DNA of 64,000 nt from Phytopythium helicoides (Eukaryota > Oomycota > Peronosporomycetes > Pythiales > Pythiaceae). Positions 32,953 to 42,771 of the stretch are shown one piece after another. The notes under the pieces were generated by a model. That model saw only the letters and a list, made by a program, of their open reading frames with translations. It searched no databases and was not told the origin of the DNA. Within the stretch, counting starts at the first letter, position 1. Each line of letters begins with the position of its first letter. The translations under genes were made by a program, and so were the position numbers. The DNA lies in the NCBI GenBank assembly GCA_024867545.1, contig JANFNE010000067.1, positions 155,881-219,880 on the forward strand, read 5' to 3'.

Positions 32953-34127
32953 TTGTGCTGTACGTACCGTAGCAGTGTAGTCATGTTGCATGCAGGCTGA
33001 ATGATCGAGGCGAGATTGCGCCATTGTGTTCGAACCGAGGCCTGACCGGTGGAGCAATTGAAAGTTGCACGTGGTCTCACGTGGCGTTGCGATCCTGCAT
33101 CCCCAGTAGCCAACCTACACGTGGAGCATCCCTCCTGCATGTCAAACATCCCGGCTGAATGCGCGAAAATCGAGCATGCAGCGTGAATGCGCGGTGGGGT
33201 TCCATACTGAGCTCAAGTGCGCGGAGCTCGCCGCTCCTCACACGTTGAAGTGATCCTCCCGCCACGTCGCCCTGCGTCATCCCCGCCGCAGACCAATCCT
33301 CGAGAGGAGCTCTTGGGTTTCATAGTGAAATCAAGTCAATTACGTCTACACTTGGTATAGTGGGATCACTCAACCGTTGTTTGCTGATCAACTCTGAGAT
33401 CACTATTTCAGTAGGTTCACTTTCGCGTGGTATAGTTTGTCCAAGTGTAGACTGACTCAGAGCCCCCGATTCCCGCAGATCCGAACCGGCTTTCAGCTGC
33501 CGATCATCAGGTCACCGCGGTGCCGCGGAAAGCCCTCGCTTGGACCGTGGGAGGAGCCGCCGGTATGCATCGCTCGCGCTTCCTGCGCTCATCTCCACCT
33601 AGCCAACGTTCACATACAGCCGTCTGCGCGAAAAGCCGACGCCAATTGGCCTCCTCTCGCCATCAAAAACGGCGGCAAAACCCCTCACGTTTGTCCGCGG
33701 GATGGGCGTGTTTGGCCGACTTGCTGAATTCGCTGCCTGTTGTCAAAAAACGGTACATTACGAGCTGACAATAATCAGGCATTTCTATGATCATCTCACC
33801 TGGTTTTGATAATTGGAGCCCGCCGCTTGTCCGTCATGACATCGTGACACGCGCACAAAGACGGGGCATCCCGCCGAGCGGCTCCGAAGATGATGCGCTG
33901 CCTAACAAAGCAGCGCGCAAGTGCGAGTGGCTCGCCCGCCACCACTCGCCTGCCGCCATTAGTCTCGATGGAGCACGCCGACTTTCTCGTCGAGCTCATT
34001 ACCCGATTTGCCGGCTCGCTGTCAAGGGCGTCCGACTCGTTCGGGGGGGTCAGTGGTGGGTAACTCGGCTCTTTAGCCCTCGTCTTCGTCGTCTTCTTCC
34101 TCGCAAGTCTCCAAGCTCAAAGGCCTC
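32953..34127. other. Intergenic region of about 1.2 kb, no gene seen
   Basis: Between LRRK-F and the P5-type ATPase, same direction. Open frames of up to 115 codons (for example 33787-34134) show no domain. It contains the short inverted repeat listed at 33344-33452. Confidence 0.5.
33344..33452. repeat. Short inverted-repeat element (12 bp arms)
   Basis: GTCTACACTTGG at 33344-33355 is mirrored by its exact complement at 33441-33452, about 85 bp apart. The arms are flanked inside by GGTATAG-like sequence on both sides. It could be a small MITE remnant or a cruciform-forming element. No clear target-site duplication was seen. Confidence 0.5.
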
Positions 34128-37100
34128 ATGGTGAACGCGCTGCTGGCCGTCGCCATGCTGCCGGCTCTCGTGGCCGGCACGGCCTCGCAGCTCGACTTCC
34201 CGGCGTGTGCTATCAACCACGCACCGGAGTACTACTGCTGTGATCTCGGCACGCCCGAGGGCTCCGACGTGCCCAACTCGCTCGTGTACGTCAAGTACAA
34301 CAAGCCGCAGGGCGATGGGTTCTCCAGCTTCTACGATGAAGGATGGGAGAAGAGCCGCCAGATCTACTGGCAGGCTGAGGGACACCTCTCCATGTACTCG
34401 CCTGACGCACCCAGCTTCGTCTACGGCGAGGCCGGCAACATGTGCCGCCTGCACTCGGTCGCCGTCAACGGAGCCATCGTGCAGACCATGCAGTGCTCGT
34501 TCGAGCCCAGCAGCGGAGACGAGCGATTCACGTACAATGCGTCGCTCGACGCCGACTCCAAGGACACGAGCGTCTTCTGGACGTCCACACCCAACCCGAA
34601 GAACAACAACGCCTCGCTGCCCATTGGCGCCGTCTGCACGAGCCTCATGCTCGCGGACGGTACGGTCAACACGACTGCCCAGGGACTCTGCACGACGGCG
34701 TCTTCGGCCTCGCTCTACCGCTTCAACACCTTCACCGAGGGCCCGCTTGTCGCCTTCTACGCCGTCTACAGCGCTGTCTTCATCCTGATCGCGCTCTGGG
34801 CCGTCCTGCGCGCCATCGTTGGCGACGGCAAGAACTCGACGTCCTCCAAGACGGTGCTCACCTCGATCGACGATGGCAGCAAGAAGCTTCTGGACAACCG
34901 CGGCGGTCCCGAGACCCCCGGTAAGCCGCAGGACAAGCGCTCGGTCACGACTTCCCTGGCCATGCGCGCGACCGAGGTCAACCTCCGCAACAGCGTCGAG
35001 GACATCACGCAGACGGGCTACACGCCTTCGATCATCGGGTCGATTGTGCTCGGCTACTTCGTGCTCATGACGGTGCTCATCAACATCCCGATCATCCTCG
35101 TCATCCGCGACAACAACGGCAAGCTGTCGACCGACAAGTACGCGGGCTGGTTCAACACGCCGCACGTGATCCGCGTGTTCCTCTCGCTCTGGATCATCGT
35201 CTCGGTCTGGCTGGCCGCCATCGTGTACTTCCGCGAGAGCATTCTCAACTTTTTCTGCTTCCCGACGCGCCTTGACAAGTGCACGCGCGTGCGCATGTTC
35301 AAGCCCGAGACGAGCGAGATCCTGCTAGCGGACCGCTCGGGCGTCTCGGCCGTGGTCGTCAAGGTCGAGAACTGGCTCATGGGCCGCACTTCCGCGGCGT
35401 CGCAGGGCGTTGAGGAGACCGTCCCCGTGCAGGTGGCAAGCAACGGCGACCGCTTCATTGAGTTCCAGCACTTGCGATACACCTTTGACGAAGTCGAGGG
35501 CAAGTTTATCCCCGGCTCGGTTGTGCTGCCCGACACCTACGACGCGATCGCGTCCAACGTAAACGACGGACTGTCGACCGAGGAGCACACGCGGCGCCTC
35601 GACATCGTCGGCAAGAACGCCATCCAGGTCGAGATGCCCTCCATCTGGCGATCCATCGTCGACGAGTTCTTCTCCGTCTTCTACATCTACCAGCTCATGT
35701 GTTACTATGTCTGGTACTTCACCGACTACGTGTGGGTCTCGGTGCTCAACACGGTAGTCATCGTGTTCGCGGCGCTCATCAACATCATGGCGAAGCGCAG
35801 CATGTTCTCGTCGATCGTTAAGATGACCCACTACCAGTCGGATGTGACCGTCAAGCGCGATGGTCAGTGGACGACGGTGAAATCGGCTGACATCGCGCCG
35901 GGTGACTTGGTCCGCGTTGCTGAGAACTGGGAGCTGCCGTGCGATTTGGTCATCGTCAAGGGTGCGACGGTCTGTGACGAGTCGATGCTGACGGGCGAGT
36001 CGATGCCCGTGCAGAAGTTCCCGATCCCGGAGGACAGCCACGACCTGTACGTGTCGGACGGCAGCGGCAAGAAGTACACGCTCTTCTCGGGCACCAAGAC
36101 GCTCGCGTCTGGCCGCGATGAGGAGATCCTCGCCGTTGTTCAGTCTACGGGCGCTCACACGAGCCGTGGACAGCTCGTGCAGGCCATTCTGTACCCTGCC
36201 CCCATCCGATTCAAGTACGACGAGCACCTCAAGGCTGTCTACGCGTTCCTCTTCTGCCTGGGCTTCGTCGCCGCCTACTTCGCCATGAAGTTCCTGATCG
36301 ACAACGCCGGTCTGAGCAACACGCTCTTCTCGTTTGTCTACGGCATGTTCATGTTCTCGGCTGTGCTCAACCCGCTGCTGCCCGTCGTGATGACGATCGG
36401 CCAGGTCAACGCTGCCAAGCGCCTCCAGAAGAAGGACATTTTCTGCCTCAACCCGCGCCGCATCACGCTCTGCGGCAAGGTGCGCGTGTTCTGCTTCGAC
36501 AAGACGGGCACGATCACCAAGGAGGGTCTCGACTACCGAGGATGCGTGCCTGTGGACACCAAGAACACGAGCTTCCTGAGTGAATTCAACGACATGACTG
36601 ATGGATCGCTCAACTCGACTATGAAGTACGCGTTGGCGTCGTGCCATTCGCTCGGCTCGCTCAACGGTGACCTTGTCGGTAACGAGGTCGAGGTCAAGAT
36701 GTTCAAGAGCACGCAGTGGAAGCTGATTGAGGAGGAGGGCCGTCTGCCTGTTGTCGAGTCGGCCGACTCGTCGGATGCCCTCGAGTTCGTCAAGCGCTTC
36801 GAGTTCGACCACCACCGCATGTCGATGAGTGTCGTGATGAAGCACCGTGCTACCGGTAAGCTGATTGTGTTCTGCAAGGGCTCGTACGAGAAGATCAAGA
36901 CGCTGTCGCGCTCGTCGTCGCTTCCTGCCAACTATACCGAGACCGCCGAGCAGCTGGCCAAGAACGGCTGCTACGTGCTCGGTATTGCCTACAAGGAACT
37001 GCCGGCTTCGTTCGCGGAGGACTCTGCTGCTCTTTCCTCGTTCTTGAGCGACCGTGACGCCGTGGAGGAGTCGCTCGACCTGCTTGGCCTCATCATGTTC

Positions 37101-38426
37101 CGCAACGAGCTGAAGGAAGACTCGCGTGACGCCATCCTGACGCTGAAGAGCGGCGACGTTCGCCCGGTGATGATCACGGGTGACAACGCTATGACTGGTT
37201 GCTACATTGCTCGTGCCAGTGGCATGGTGGAGGAGTCGGCGCAGATGATTCTTGGTGACATGGTTGCTACGGAGACTGGCACGTCGCTCGTGTGGAAGGA
37301 CGTGGACTCGCAGACAGTGTACTCGATGGAGGAGATCCGTGCTTTTGCTGAGGGCGAGCAGACCGTGGAGCTGGCTGTCACTGGCAACGCTTTCGACTAC
37401 CTCGTCAAGATGGGTGAGATCACCAATCTGCTGCTCTCGATCCGCATTTTCAGCCGCATGACTCCCCAGGGCAAGGTCGACTGTGTCAAGCTTCACATGG
37501 CTGCTGGTGCTGTCACTGGTATGTGCGGTGACGGTGGCAACGACTGCGGTGCTCTCCGTATTGCTCACGTCGGCGTGGCCCTCAGCGACGCCGAGGCTTC
37601 TGTTGTTTCTCCTTTCACGAGCAAGACCCGCTCGCTCGTCTCTGTCGTCGACCTCGTTCTGGAGGGCCGTGGTGCTCTTGCCACGTCGTTTGCCAACGTC
37701 AAGTACCTCATCCTGTACGGCCTCATCGGTATTGGCTGCCGCTTCGTCATGTACTACAACGGTGTCTTCATCTCGCAGTTTGGCTTCATGTACCTCGATG
37801 GTGCTATTCTCGTGGGTATCTCGTACGGTCTGACGCGTGCTCGCCCGCTCACCACGATGGGCAAGCAGCGTCCTACGTCGAGTCTCGTTGGCCCGACCAC
37901 GCTGGTGTCCCTCGTTGGTGCCTCGGTGCTCAACTGGCTGTTCCTGTTTGGCAGCATCAAGTACGTCACGACTCGTGCGTGGTACTGCCCGTTCTCGCCG
38001 TCGAACGTCAACCTGGTGCAGTGGTGGCAGCTGCAGGACAGCAACCTCGGCTCGAGCCTGTGGTTCATCATTTGCGTCCAGCAAATGTCGACGGGTATCA
38101 CCATGAACCTCGGATCACGCTTCCGCCAGCCCGTGTGGCGCAACGTATTCCTTGTGTTCTGGTACCTGCTGCTGCTCGTCGTGCTCATGATCCTGTTCCT
38201 GGGTCCGCCCACGCGCTTCTCGGATCAGTTCCGTGTCGCCAGCAGCACCAACGTTGTTGCGCTGCCGGACATCCCTCTGCCGTCGTCGTTCCGCTGGGAG
38301 CTGTTCGGCTGGGGAGTTGCTAACACCGCCGCGGTCGTGATCTTCGAGAAATTCTTCGTGCTGGGCTTCGTTCGTGACTTCCTGCGCAACAAGTACCACA
38401 AGGACACGCTCCGCATCAAGCTGTAA
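34128..38426 (+). CDS. P5-type ATPase with secreted-type N-terminal ectodomain (paralogue 1)
   Basis: Intronless ORF of 1432 residues. Starts with a signal peptide (MVNALLAVAMLPALVAG), then a Cys- and N-glycosylation-rich ectodomain of about 190 residues (DFPAC, EYYCCDLG, NNNASLPIGAVCTSL). Next come a span (LVAFYAVYSAVFILIALWAV), a linker, further spans, and a complete P-type ATPase core: LTGESMPVQK, FCFDKTGTITKEGLD, FCKGSYEKI, MITGDNAMTGCYIARASG and GMCGDGGNDCGAL, then six C-terminal spans. The GDGxNDCGAL and SDAEASVVSPFTSK blocks mark the P5 family. The TM4 motif is NPLLPVVMTIGQ, nearer P5B (PPALP) than P5A. P5B members such as ATP13A2 export polyamines from endolysosomes; substrate and location here are inferred only. 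The ectodomain is not part of standard P5B architecture. It is convergent with the K+ channel gene, 178 bp away. Confidence 0.92.
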   Translation: MVNALLAVAMLPALVAGTASQLDFPACAINHAPEYYCCDLGTPEGSDVPNSLVYVKYNKPQGDGFSSFYDEGWEKSRQIYWQAEGHLSMYSPDAPSFVYGEAGNMCRLHSVAVNGAIVQTMQCSFEPSSGDERFTYNASLDADSKDTSVFWTSTPNPKNNNASLPIGAVCTSLMLADGTVNTTAQGLCTTASSASLYRFNTFTEGPLVAFYAVYSAVFILIALWAVLRAIVGDGKNSTSSKTVLTSIDDGSKKLLDNRGGPETPGKPQDKRSVTTSLAMRATEVNLRNSVEDITQTGYTPSIIGSIVLGYFVLMTVLINIPIILVIRDNNGKLSTDKYAGWFNTPHVIRVFLSLWIIVSVWLAAIVYFRESILNFFCFPTRLDKCTRVRMFKPETSEILLADRSGVSAVVVKVENWLMGRTSAASQGVEETVPVQVASNGDRFIEFQHLRYTFDEVEGKFIPGSVVLPDTYDAIASNVNDGLSTEEHTRRLDIVGKNAIQVEMPSIWRSIVDEFFSVFYIYQLMCYYVWYFTDYVWVSVLNTVVIVFAALINIMAKRSMFSSIVKMTHYQSDVTVKRDGQWTTVKSADIAPGDLVRVAENWELPCDLVIVKGATVCDESMLTGESMPVQKFPIPEDSHDLYVSDGSGKKYTLFSGTKTLASGRDEEILAVVQSTGAHTSRGQLVQAILYPAPIRFKYDEHLKAVYAFLFCLGFVAAYFAMKFLIDNAGLSNTLFSFVYGMFMFSAVLNPLLPVVMTIGQVNAAKRLQKKDIFCLNPRRITLCGKVRVFCFDKTGTITKEGLDYRGCVPVDTKNTSFLSEFNDMTDGSLNSTMKYALASCHSLGSLNGDLVGNEVEVKMFKSTQWKLIEEEGRLPVVESADSSDALEFVKRFEFDHHRMSMSVVMKHRATGKLIVFCKGSYEKIKTLSRSSSLPANYTETAEQLAKNGCYVLGIAYKELPASFAEDSAALSSFLSDRDAVEESLDLLGLIMFRNELKEDSRDAILTLKSGDVRPVMITGDNAMTGCYIARASGMVEESAQMILGDMVATETGTSLVWKDVDSQTVYSMEEIRAFAEGEQTVELAVTGNAFDYLVKMGEITNLLLSIRIFSRMTPQGKVDCVKLHMAAGAVTGMCGDGGNDCGALRIAHVGVALSDAEASVVSPFTSKTRSLVSVVDLVLEGRGALATSFANVKYLILYGLIGIGCRFVMYYNGVFISQFGFMYLDGAILVGISYGLTRARPLTTMGKQRPTSSLVGPTTLVSLVGASVLNWLFLFGSIKYVTTRAWYCPFSPSNVNLVQWWQLQDSNLGSSLWFIICVQQMSTGITMNLGSRFRQPVWRNVFLVFWYLLLLVVLMILFLGPPTRFSDQFRVASSTNVVALPDIPLPSSFRWELFGWGVANTAAVVIFEKFFVLGFVRDFLRNKYHKDTLRIKL

Positions 38427-38604
38427 GCTTGTCATTGGCGTTTAGTGATAGCATCCGGCTACCTCACAGAATCCGTGTAGTCGTTGCTACCTGTATGAAC
38501 TAAATCATCGACATGAAAGAAAAGTCGACTTTGGTCCGTATCAGCTCGCTCTGGTATTCATTTGGTTTTATGGATTTCGTTTGATCATATGTGCTTGCCG
38601 ATGC

Positions 38605-40129
38605 TCACAGCGACTGCTCTGCACCTGTCGGGATTGCTCGAGTCACCACGGTCTCTCTGAATGAGGCGGATTTGGTTTGTTCTTCTGTCTTTTCATCGCT
38701 GGCAGCCATATTCTTGTAGCTGCTTGACCGCGACTGAGATCTTGATTCGTTGTCGAATTGCATTTCTCCATCTCTCTCTGCTCCATCTGAAGGACTGATG
38801 GATGCAAGCTGATTGATAGTCTTGCGTTTCTTCTTCTTCTTCTTCTCCGCGGGTGGGGCGTTGCTTGGAACCCGTAGTGCCGTCCCGCAGTGACGGCAAA
38901 AGTTGGCATCTTGCTGGTGGAAAGCTCGAAAGCATCGAATGCATTCCGACTGGAGTCGCAATGCTTCCTCCTCAGTCTGGGTGTTGAGCACCATCGGGCA
39001 CGCGATAACACCGTAACCCGAGAACATGACGATGGCAGCAATGAGACGGCCCGGCACCGTTTGAGGAGCAATATCTCCGTAGCCAACAGTAGTCAGCGTT
39101 ACAATCGCCCAGTAGAGACTCACGGGGATATTGGTAAAGCCGTTTGCCTCGCCTCAATCAGGTACATGAGGCAGCCGACAACGACGATGACGGAGAAGAC
39201 AGAGAACATAAAGACGGCAACACGCAGTTTGTTGGCGCTGATGTTCTCGTTCAGAGCGCGTGCCGCGTCCACGAAGCGCACAAGACGAAGGACGCGGAAC
39301 ACTCGAATCACTCGAAAAATTCGGAGCGTTGCCAAATCAGCCAGCGGACGGGCTGGAGGCAAGAAGAATGCTGCACACAACAAAACCGTGTTAAGCCACA
39401 GCACAACTCGGGGGAACATGGAAACACATGTAACTTACTGATAAACGTCGGTAGAATAGACGAGATGTCCACGAGGCCCATAACACTGCAAATGTATTCT
39501 CGCGGATGGCGAAGGCACTGCGCTCGGAGAACGTACTCGATCGAGAACACGATCGTAAAGAAGATTTCAAATCCATAGATCAGGTCGCCGTACTCCTCAC
39601 GGATAGCGTGCACGCTGTCCATAACCGCTGTGCGCCAAGTGTCAACTATGTCAGACACAAGTCGAAACACCATGCATCTTCACAACCACTACTTACCCAT
39701 AACTACGCTCGTGGTGATCATCAGAAGTAGAATCATGCCTGCAACTTGACCGTGTGTCGTATTGCTTCCGAAAAGCACGTCGTGGACGATCTTCCAGAAC
39801 CATCCATCGCGGACTTCACCATACTCGTCCTGCTCGTTAAGGCCGTCGGCAATATCAAGGCGTGTCCATGTCTCCTTGATGGCTGAGTTGGGCAGGCGCA
39901 AAAAGACACGCATGCGCTCCTTGAGGGTTGATGGGGAGTCCAAGTAGGCCGCATCGCCTTCCATCTCGAGCGCTGTGGCCTGAGCTGGAGGCAGCCAGAG
40001 GTTCGTGCCATCCTTGTTTCCAGGCTTGGTGTTGTGGATATCGATCTCTACTTCTTCATCCTCTGCCTCACTTTTGGCTGGTGGATCATAGCGATCCGGT
40101 GCCGGTGTGGGCTCCGACCCGGTGGCCAT
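38605..40129 (-). CDS. Voltage-gated potassium channel with C-terminal zinc-ribbon-like motif (one apparent frameshift)
   Basis: Exons on the minus strand are 40129-39697, 39627-39439 and 39370-38605. S1 is VAGMILLLMITTSVVM, S4 is RIFRVIRVFRVLRLVRF, the pore is YWAIVTLTTVGYGDIAP and S6 is LIAAIVMFSGYGVIACPMVL. This is a six-span tetrameric Kv-type channel; TVGYGD indicates K+ selectivity. The frame breaks near 39150-39153, between MYLIE and the pore helix. One extra G there gives IEGEANGFTNIPVSLYW, the usual Kv sequence, and makes the total length a whole number of codons (462 residues). The C-terminal tail has CIRCF and FCRHCG, a CxxC-x(n)-CxxC pair resembling a zinc ribbon, then a Lys run and a Ser-rich end. 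The single-base loss may be an assembly error or recent inactivation. Confidence 0.87.
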
Positions 40130-40957
40130 CACTTGCGCTCAAAACGACACGCCAGCGCCTTAGCGAAGAATTTGCACTAGCCCAGCGTTGAGCAGGGGGT
40201 GCGAGTTGCCTCGACCTCGTGTGCGCAAGCGCGTGCAACCACAAATACCACAGACTTGGCGCGCACTTCAGAGCTCGCACTGTCGCATTCATGAGGGCCA
40301 TACCGTTGTCAACGCTCGCGCATAGAACCATCCTCGAGTGTATTTTTGAGCTCGCAAAGTGCTCGCCGAGAATAGTCATCCAGCCAATTGGTTTTGCCAC
40401 CCTCAGCGTCAACACGACGCAGTCTAAATCTGCAGGTGCGTGCGATGCGCACCTGCCAGAGATAGCCATGACACTGCAGAAGGCTGAAGTTGCGTCCGAA
40501 ATAGCGGGCGAAGCATCTCGAATGTGGGATTGTTGGCGTTGAGATTCTCCGCTGGTTCGTGCCGCCGCTTTCTCTCGCCCAAAACAGCAGAGAGGATCCG
40601 CAGCAGACTTCCTGTCGATGATTGACAAGTTGAAGCCAACGCAGCACACGTCGCTTTTTCATCAAATTGGAGATCCCGTATCGCCAGTAGTCAGAAATCG
40701 ACTAACGCAAGATGTCCAGCCATCTGTTTCTAACACCAAAAACCTGTGGCCGAAGGCTCTCGCGGTAGAAGTCGGCGCTCCACGTCTCCAGCTGGCGCTT
40801 CACTCACTCGCGCTCAGTATGCAACCGCAGCCGCATGGCGGTACGGAACGCGCCTGCACCCATGCGCAGATAAGATCAAGATCGAGGAGCTACGTCCGAC
40901 TCGCGGCACCACGTCACAGTCGGATCACTGTGTGTTTTCAAGCGTCGAGACCGCAGC
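40130..40957. promoter_or_regulatory. Divergent intergenic region between K+ channel and transglutaminase relic
   Basis: About 830 bp with divergent starts at both ends. Several open frames run through it without recognisable domains. No specific regulatory motif was assigned. Confidence 0.4.
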
Positions 40958-42400
40958 ATGAAGCGCATCGCAGCTCTCGCGCAGCTGCTGGTGGCTCTGG
41001 TGGCCGGCGAGTCGCTCGAGAGCGACCCGAGCATCGGCACGGGCGTCCTGACGCTGCTGGACGCGCACAACCCCGCGTTTGGCGCCGAGCTGCATGCCGA
41101 GACAGCCGACATCACCGTTTGCGGCCACGGACGCGGACGACCAGGTGCTGCTGTCTACTGAGAGTCGCAGCATCGTCAGGCGCCGTCGCGACTCCTGGAG
41201 ACGTCGGATACGAGGACGACGGCAGTCAAAGCCCGAGCGGGACGAATGGATTTGGGTTCCAGACGCTGAAGAGGAGGCTGGAGGTCGGCAAGAGCGTCGA
41301 CCTCATGAGGCTCGAGGCGTACTTTGGCGAGCCCTATGGAGACAGGACGTGACGCAGCTACCCACCTAAGGCCGAGCACCACCCGATCGCGTGGCCGAGC
41401 AGCTACTGGCCAGTGTACGCGGACAGCATCAACTACCGCTGGGCGGGAGACGACGAGCCCAGTCCTGCTGAGAAGTACGCAGGCGTCGTTCGGACACGAC
41501 GTACAGACGTTCACCGATAGTGTGTCGGCCAAAAACGGCATCGACTCGATGGCTGCGCGCAGGGCGTGCAAGCAAGACAGCGACTGCACGAGCTTGAACG
41601 ATGGCAGCGTCTGCGCGATCCGCAGGGGGAACTCGTCAGGTCGCTGCGTGCCGACATGGTTTGGCATCTGCCACGCGTGGGCTCCAGCCTCAATCTTGGA
41701 GGCTGAGCCGACGTGCGCTGTGATCCGCAACGGCACAACGTTCGAGCCTTACGACATCAAGGCGCTGCTCACCCTCGCCTACGACGGCTCCAGCATCCCG
41801 ACGTTGTTCACTGGCACGAGGTTCAACGGGCCAGACAACGCTCCAAACAACACGGACCAATACGGCCGTTACACGGACACCAAGCGTCGAGACATTAGCC
41901 CCGGGTTTTTCCACATCGCCATCACCAACATCATGGGCATTTACAACCGAAGCTTCGTGGTAGACGTGACGGCTGGAGCGGAGGTGTGGAACCAGCCCGT
42001 GAGAGGCTTCGAAGTGCGAGAAATGACGTGGTTCACGCCCCAAGACGCCGCCAAGAAGTTCTACAACGTGAGCGAGTACCCATTCAACGCCAACGCCACG
42101 TGGATCATGAAGGCGACCACTCGCTTCCAGTGGGTCGTCGAGTCCGGAGAGAACGGTCCGCTGGTCGCTACAGGTCTCGTGGACAAATACACGCAGTTCG
42201 CCGACTACCAGTATTTGCTGGAGACGGACGACAACTACCAGATTCTTGGAGGCGAATGGCTGTACGATTCCAACCAGATTCATCCCGACTTCCTATGGCT
42301 ACCAGCTTCAAAGCCTGACAACAGCACCACTACAGAAGTGGGGCTTGTATACGCAGAAGTAGAAGAGCTGTTGTACGCGTCCGTGAACGGCGAGTGCTGA
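40958..42400 (+). pseudogene. GP42-type transglutaminase elicitor, N-terminal half broken
   Basis: The C-terminal frame (to 42400) is open from about 41481 and contains GICHAWAPASIL with the presumed catalytic Cys, FFHIAITNIMG, and VWNQPVRGFEVRE, a near match to the 13-residue Pep-13 surface motif of Phytophthora transglutaminases (substituted in the last few positions). These enzymes cross-link wall proteins, and Pep-13 is recognised by plants as a molecular pattern. The start at 40958 gives a signal peptide (MKRIAALAQLLVALVAG). Between about 41110 and 41480, the family's N-terminal region is spread over all three frames. There are apparent shifts after ADITV, before GYEDDGSQS, around 41345-41352 (TGA), around 41368 (TAA) and near 41480 (between EKYA and SFGHDVQTF). 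No intron arrangement obvious to me repairs these. The gene looks inactivated, unless a shortened downstream product is made. Confidence 0.8.
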
Positions 42401-42707
42401 GGTTATTGATACTCTGCGGACGATTTTTCTAGATGTGGATTCTGTGATAGGCGTAGCACGAGTGACGTGTGGGTAATCTACTGTTTTGTGCGTGATCACG
42501 ACAACTGGCGATCCACAAGGTTGATGCGACAGCAGTTCGCTGGCTGATTGGCTTCATTGCGATCGAATCGCATCGCCATAGACTCACACGACTTTCACAA
42601 CTTGACTCATCACCAAATCCTTTGATTCAAATGTTCACGACGTTCACGTTCGCATGGCGGCTATCGTCAGCTCACTCGAGCCACCAGTTCTCAACTTTCC
42701 AGCTAGG

Positions 42708-42708
<1 letters not shown>

Positions 42709-42768
<60 letters not shown>
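42709..42768. repeat. CT/AG dinucleotide microsatellite at the BBOX copy 1 stop codon
   Basis: About 30 CT units on the plus strand. Read on the minus strand, the AG run begins inside the TAG stop of the dioxygenase gene. The mirror copy at 59956-59978 is only about 22 bp and interrupted (GAGGGAG). The rest of 42401-42708 holds no gene. Confidence 0.92.

Positions 42769-42771
<3 letters not shown>

Noticed and set aside
35325..38084. 919-codon open frame on the minus strand
   Set aside because: It is antisense to the P5-type ATPase in a GC-rich, codon-biased gene. Its product is Arg/His/Glu-rich low-complexity sequence with no domain, and similar shadows occur opposite the other ATPases.
42709..42768. 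Regular repeat as a CRISPR-like array
   Set aside because: It is a plain dinucleotide microsatellite with no spacers, in a eukaryotic genome.
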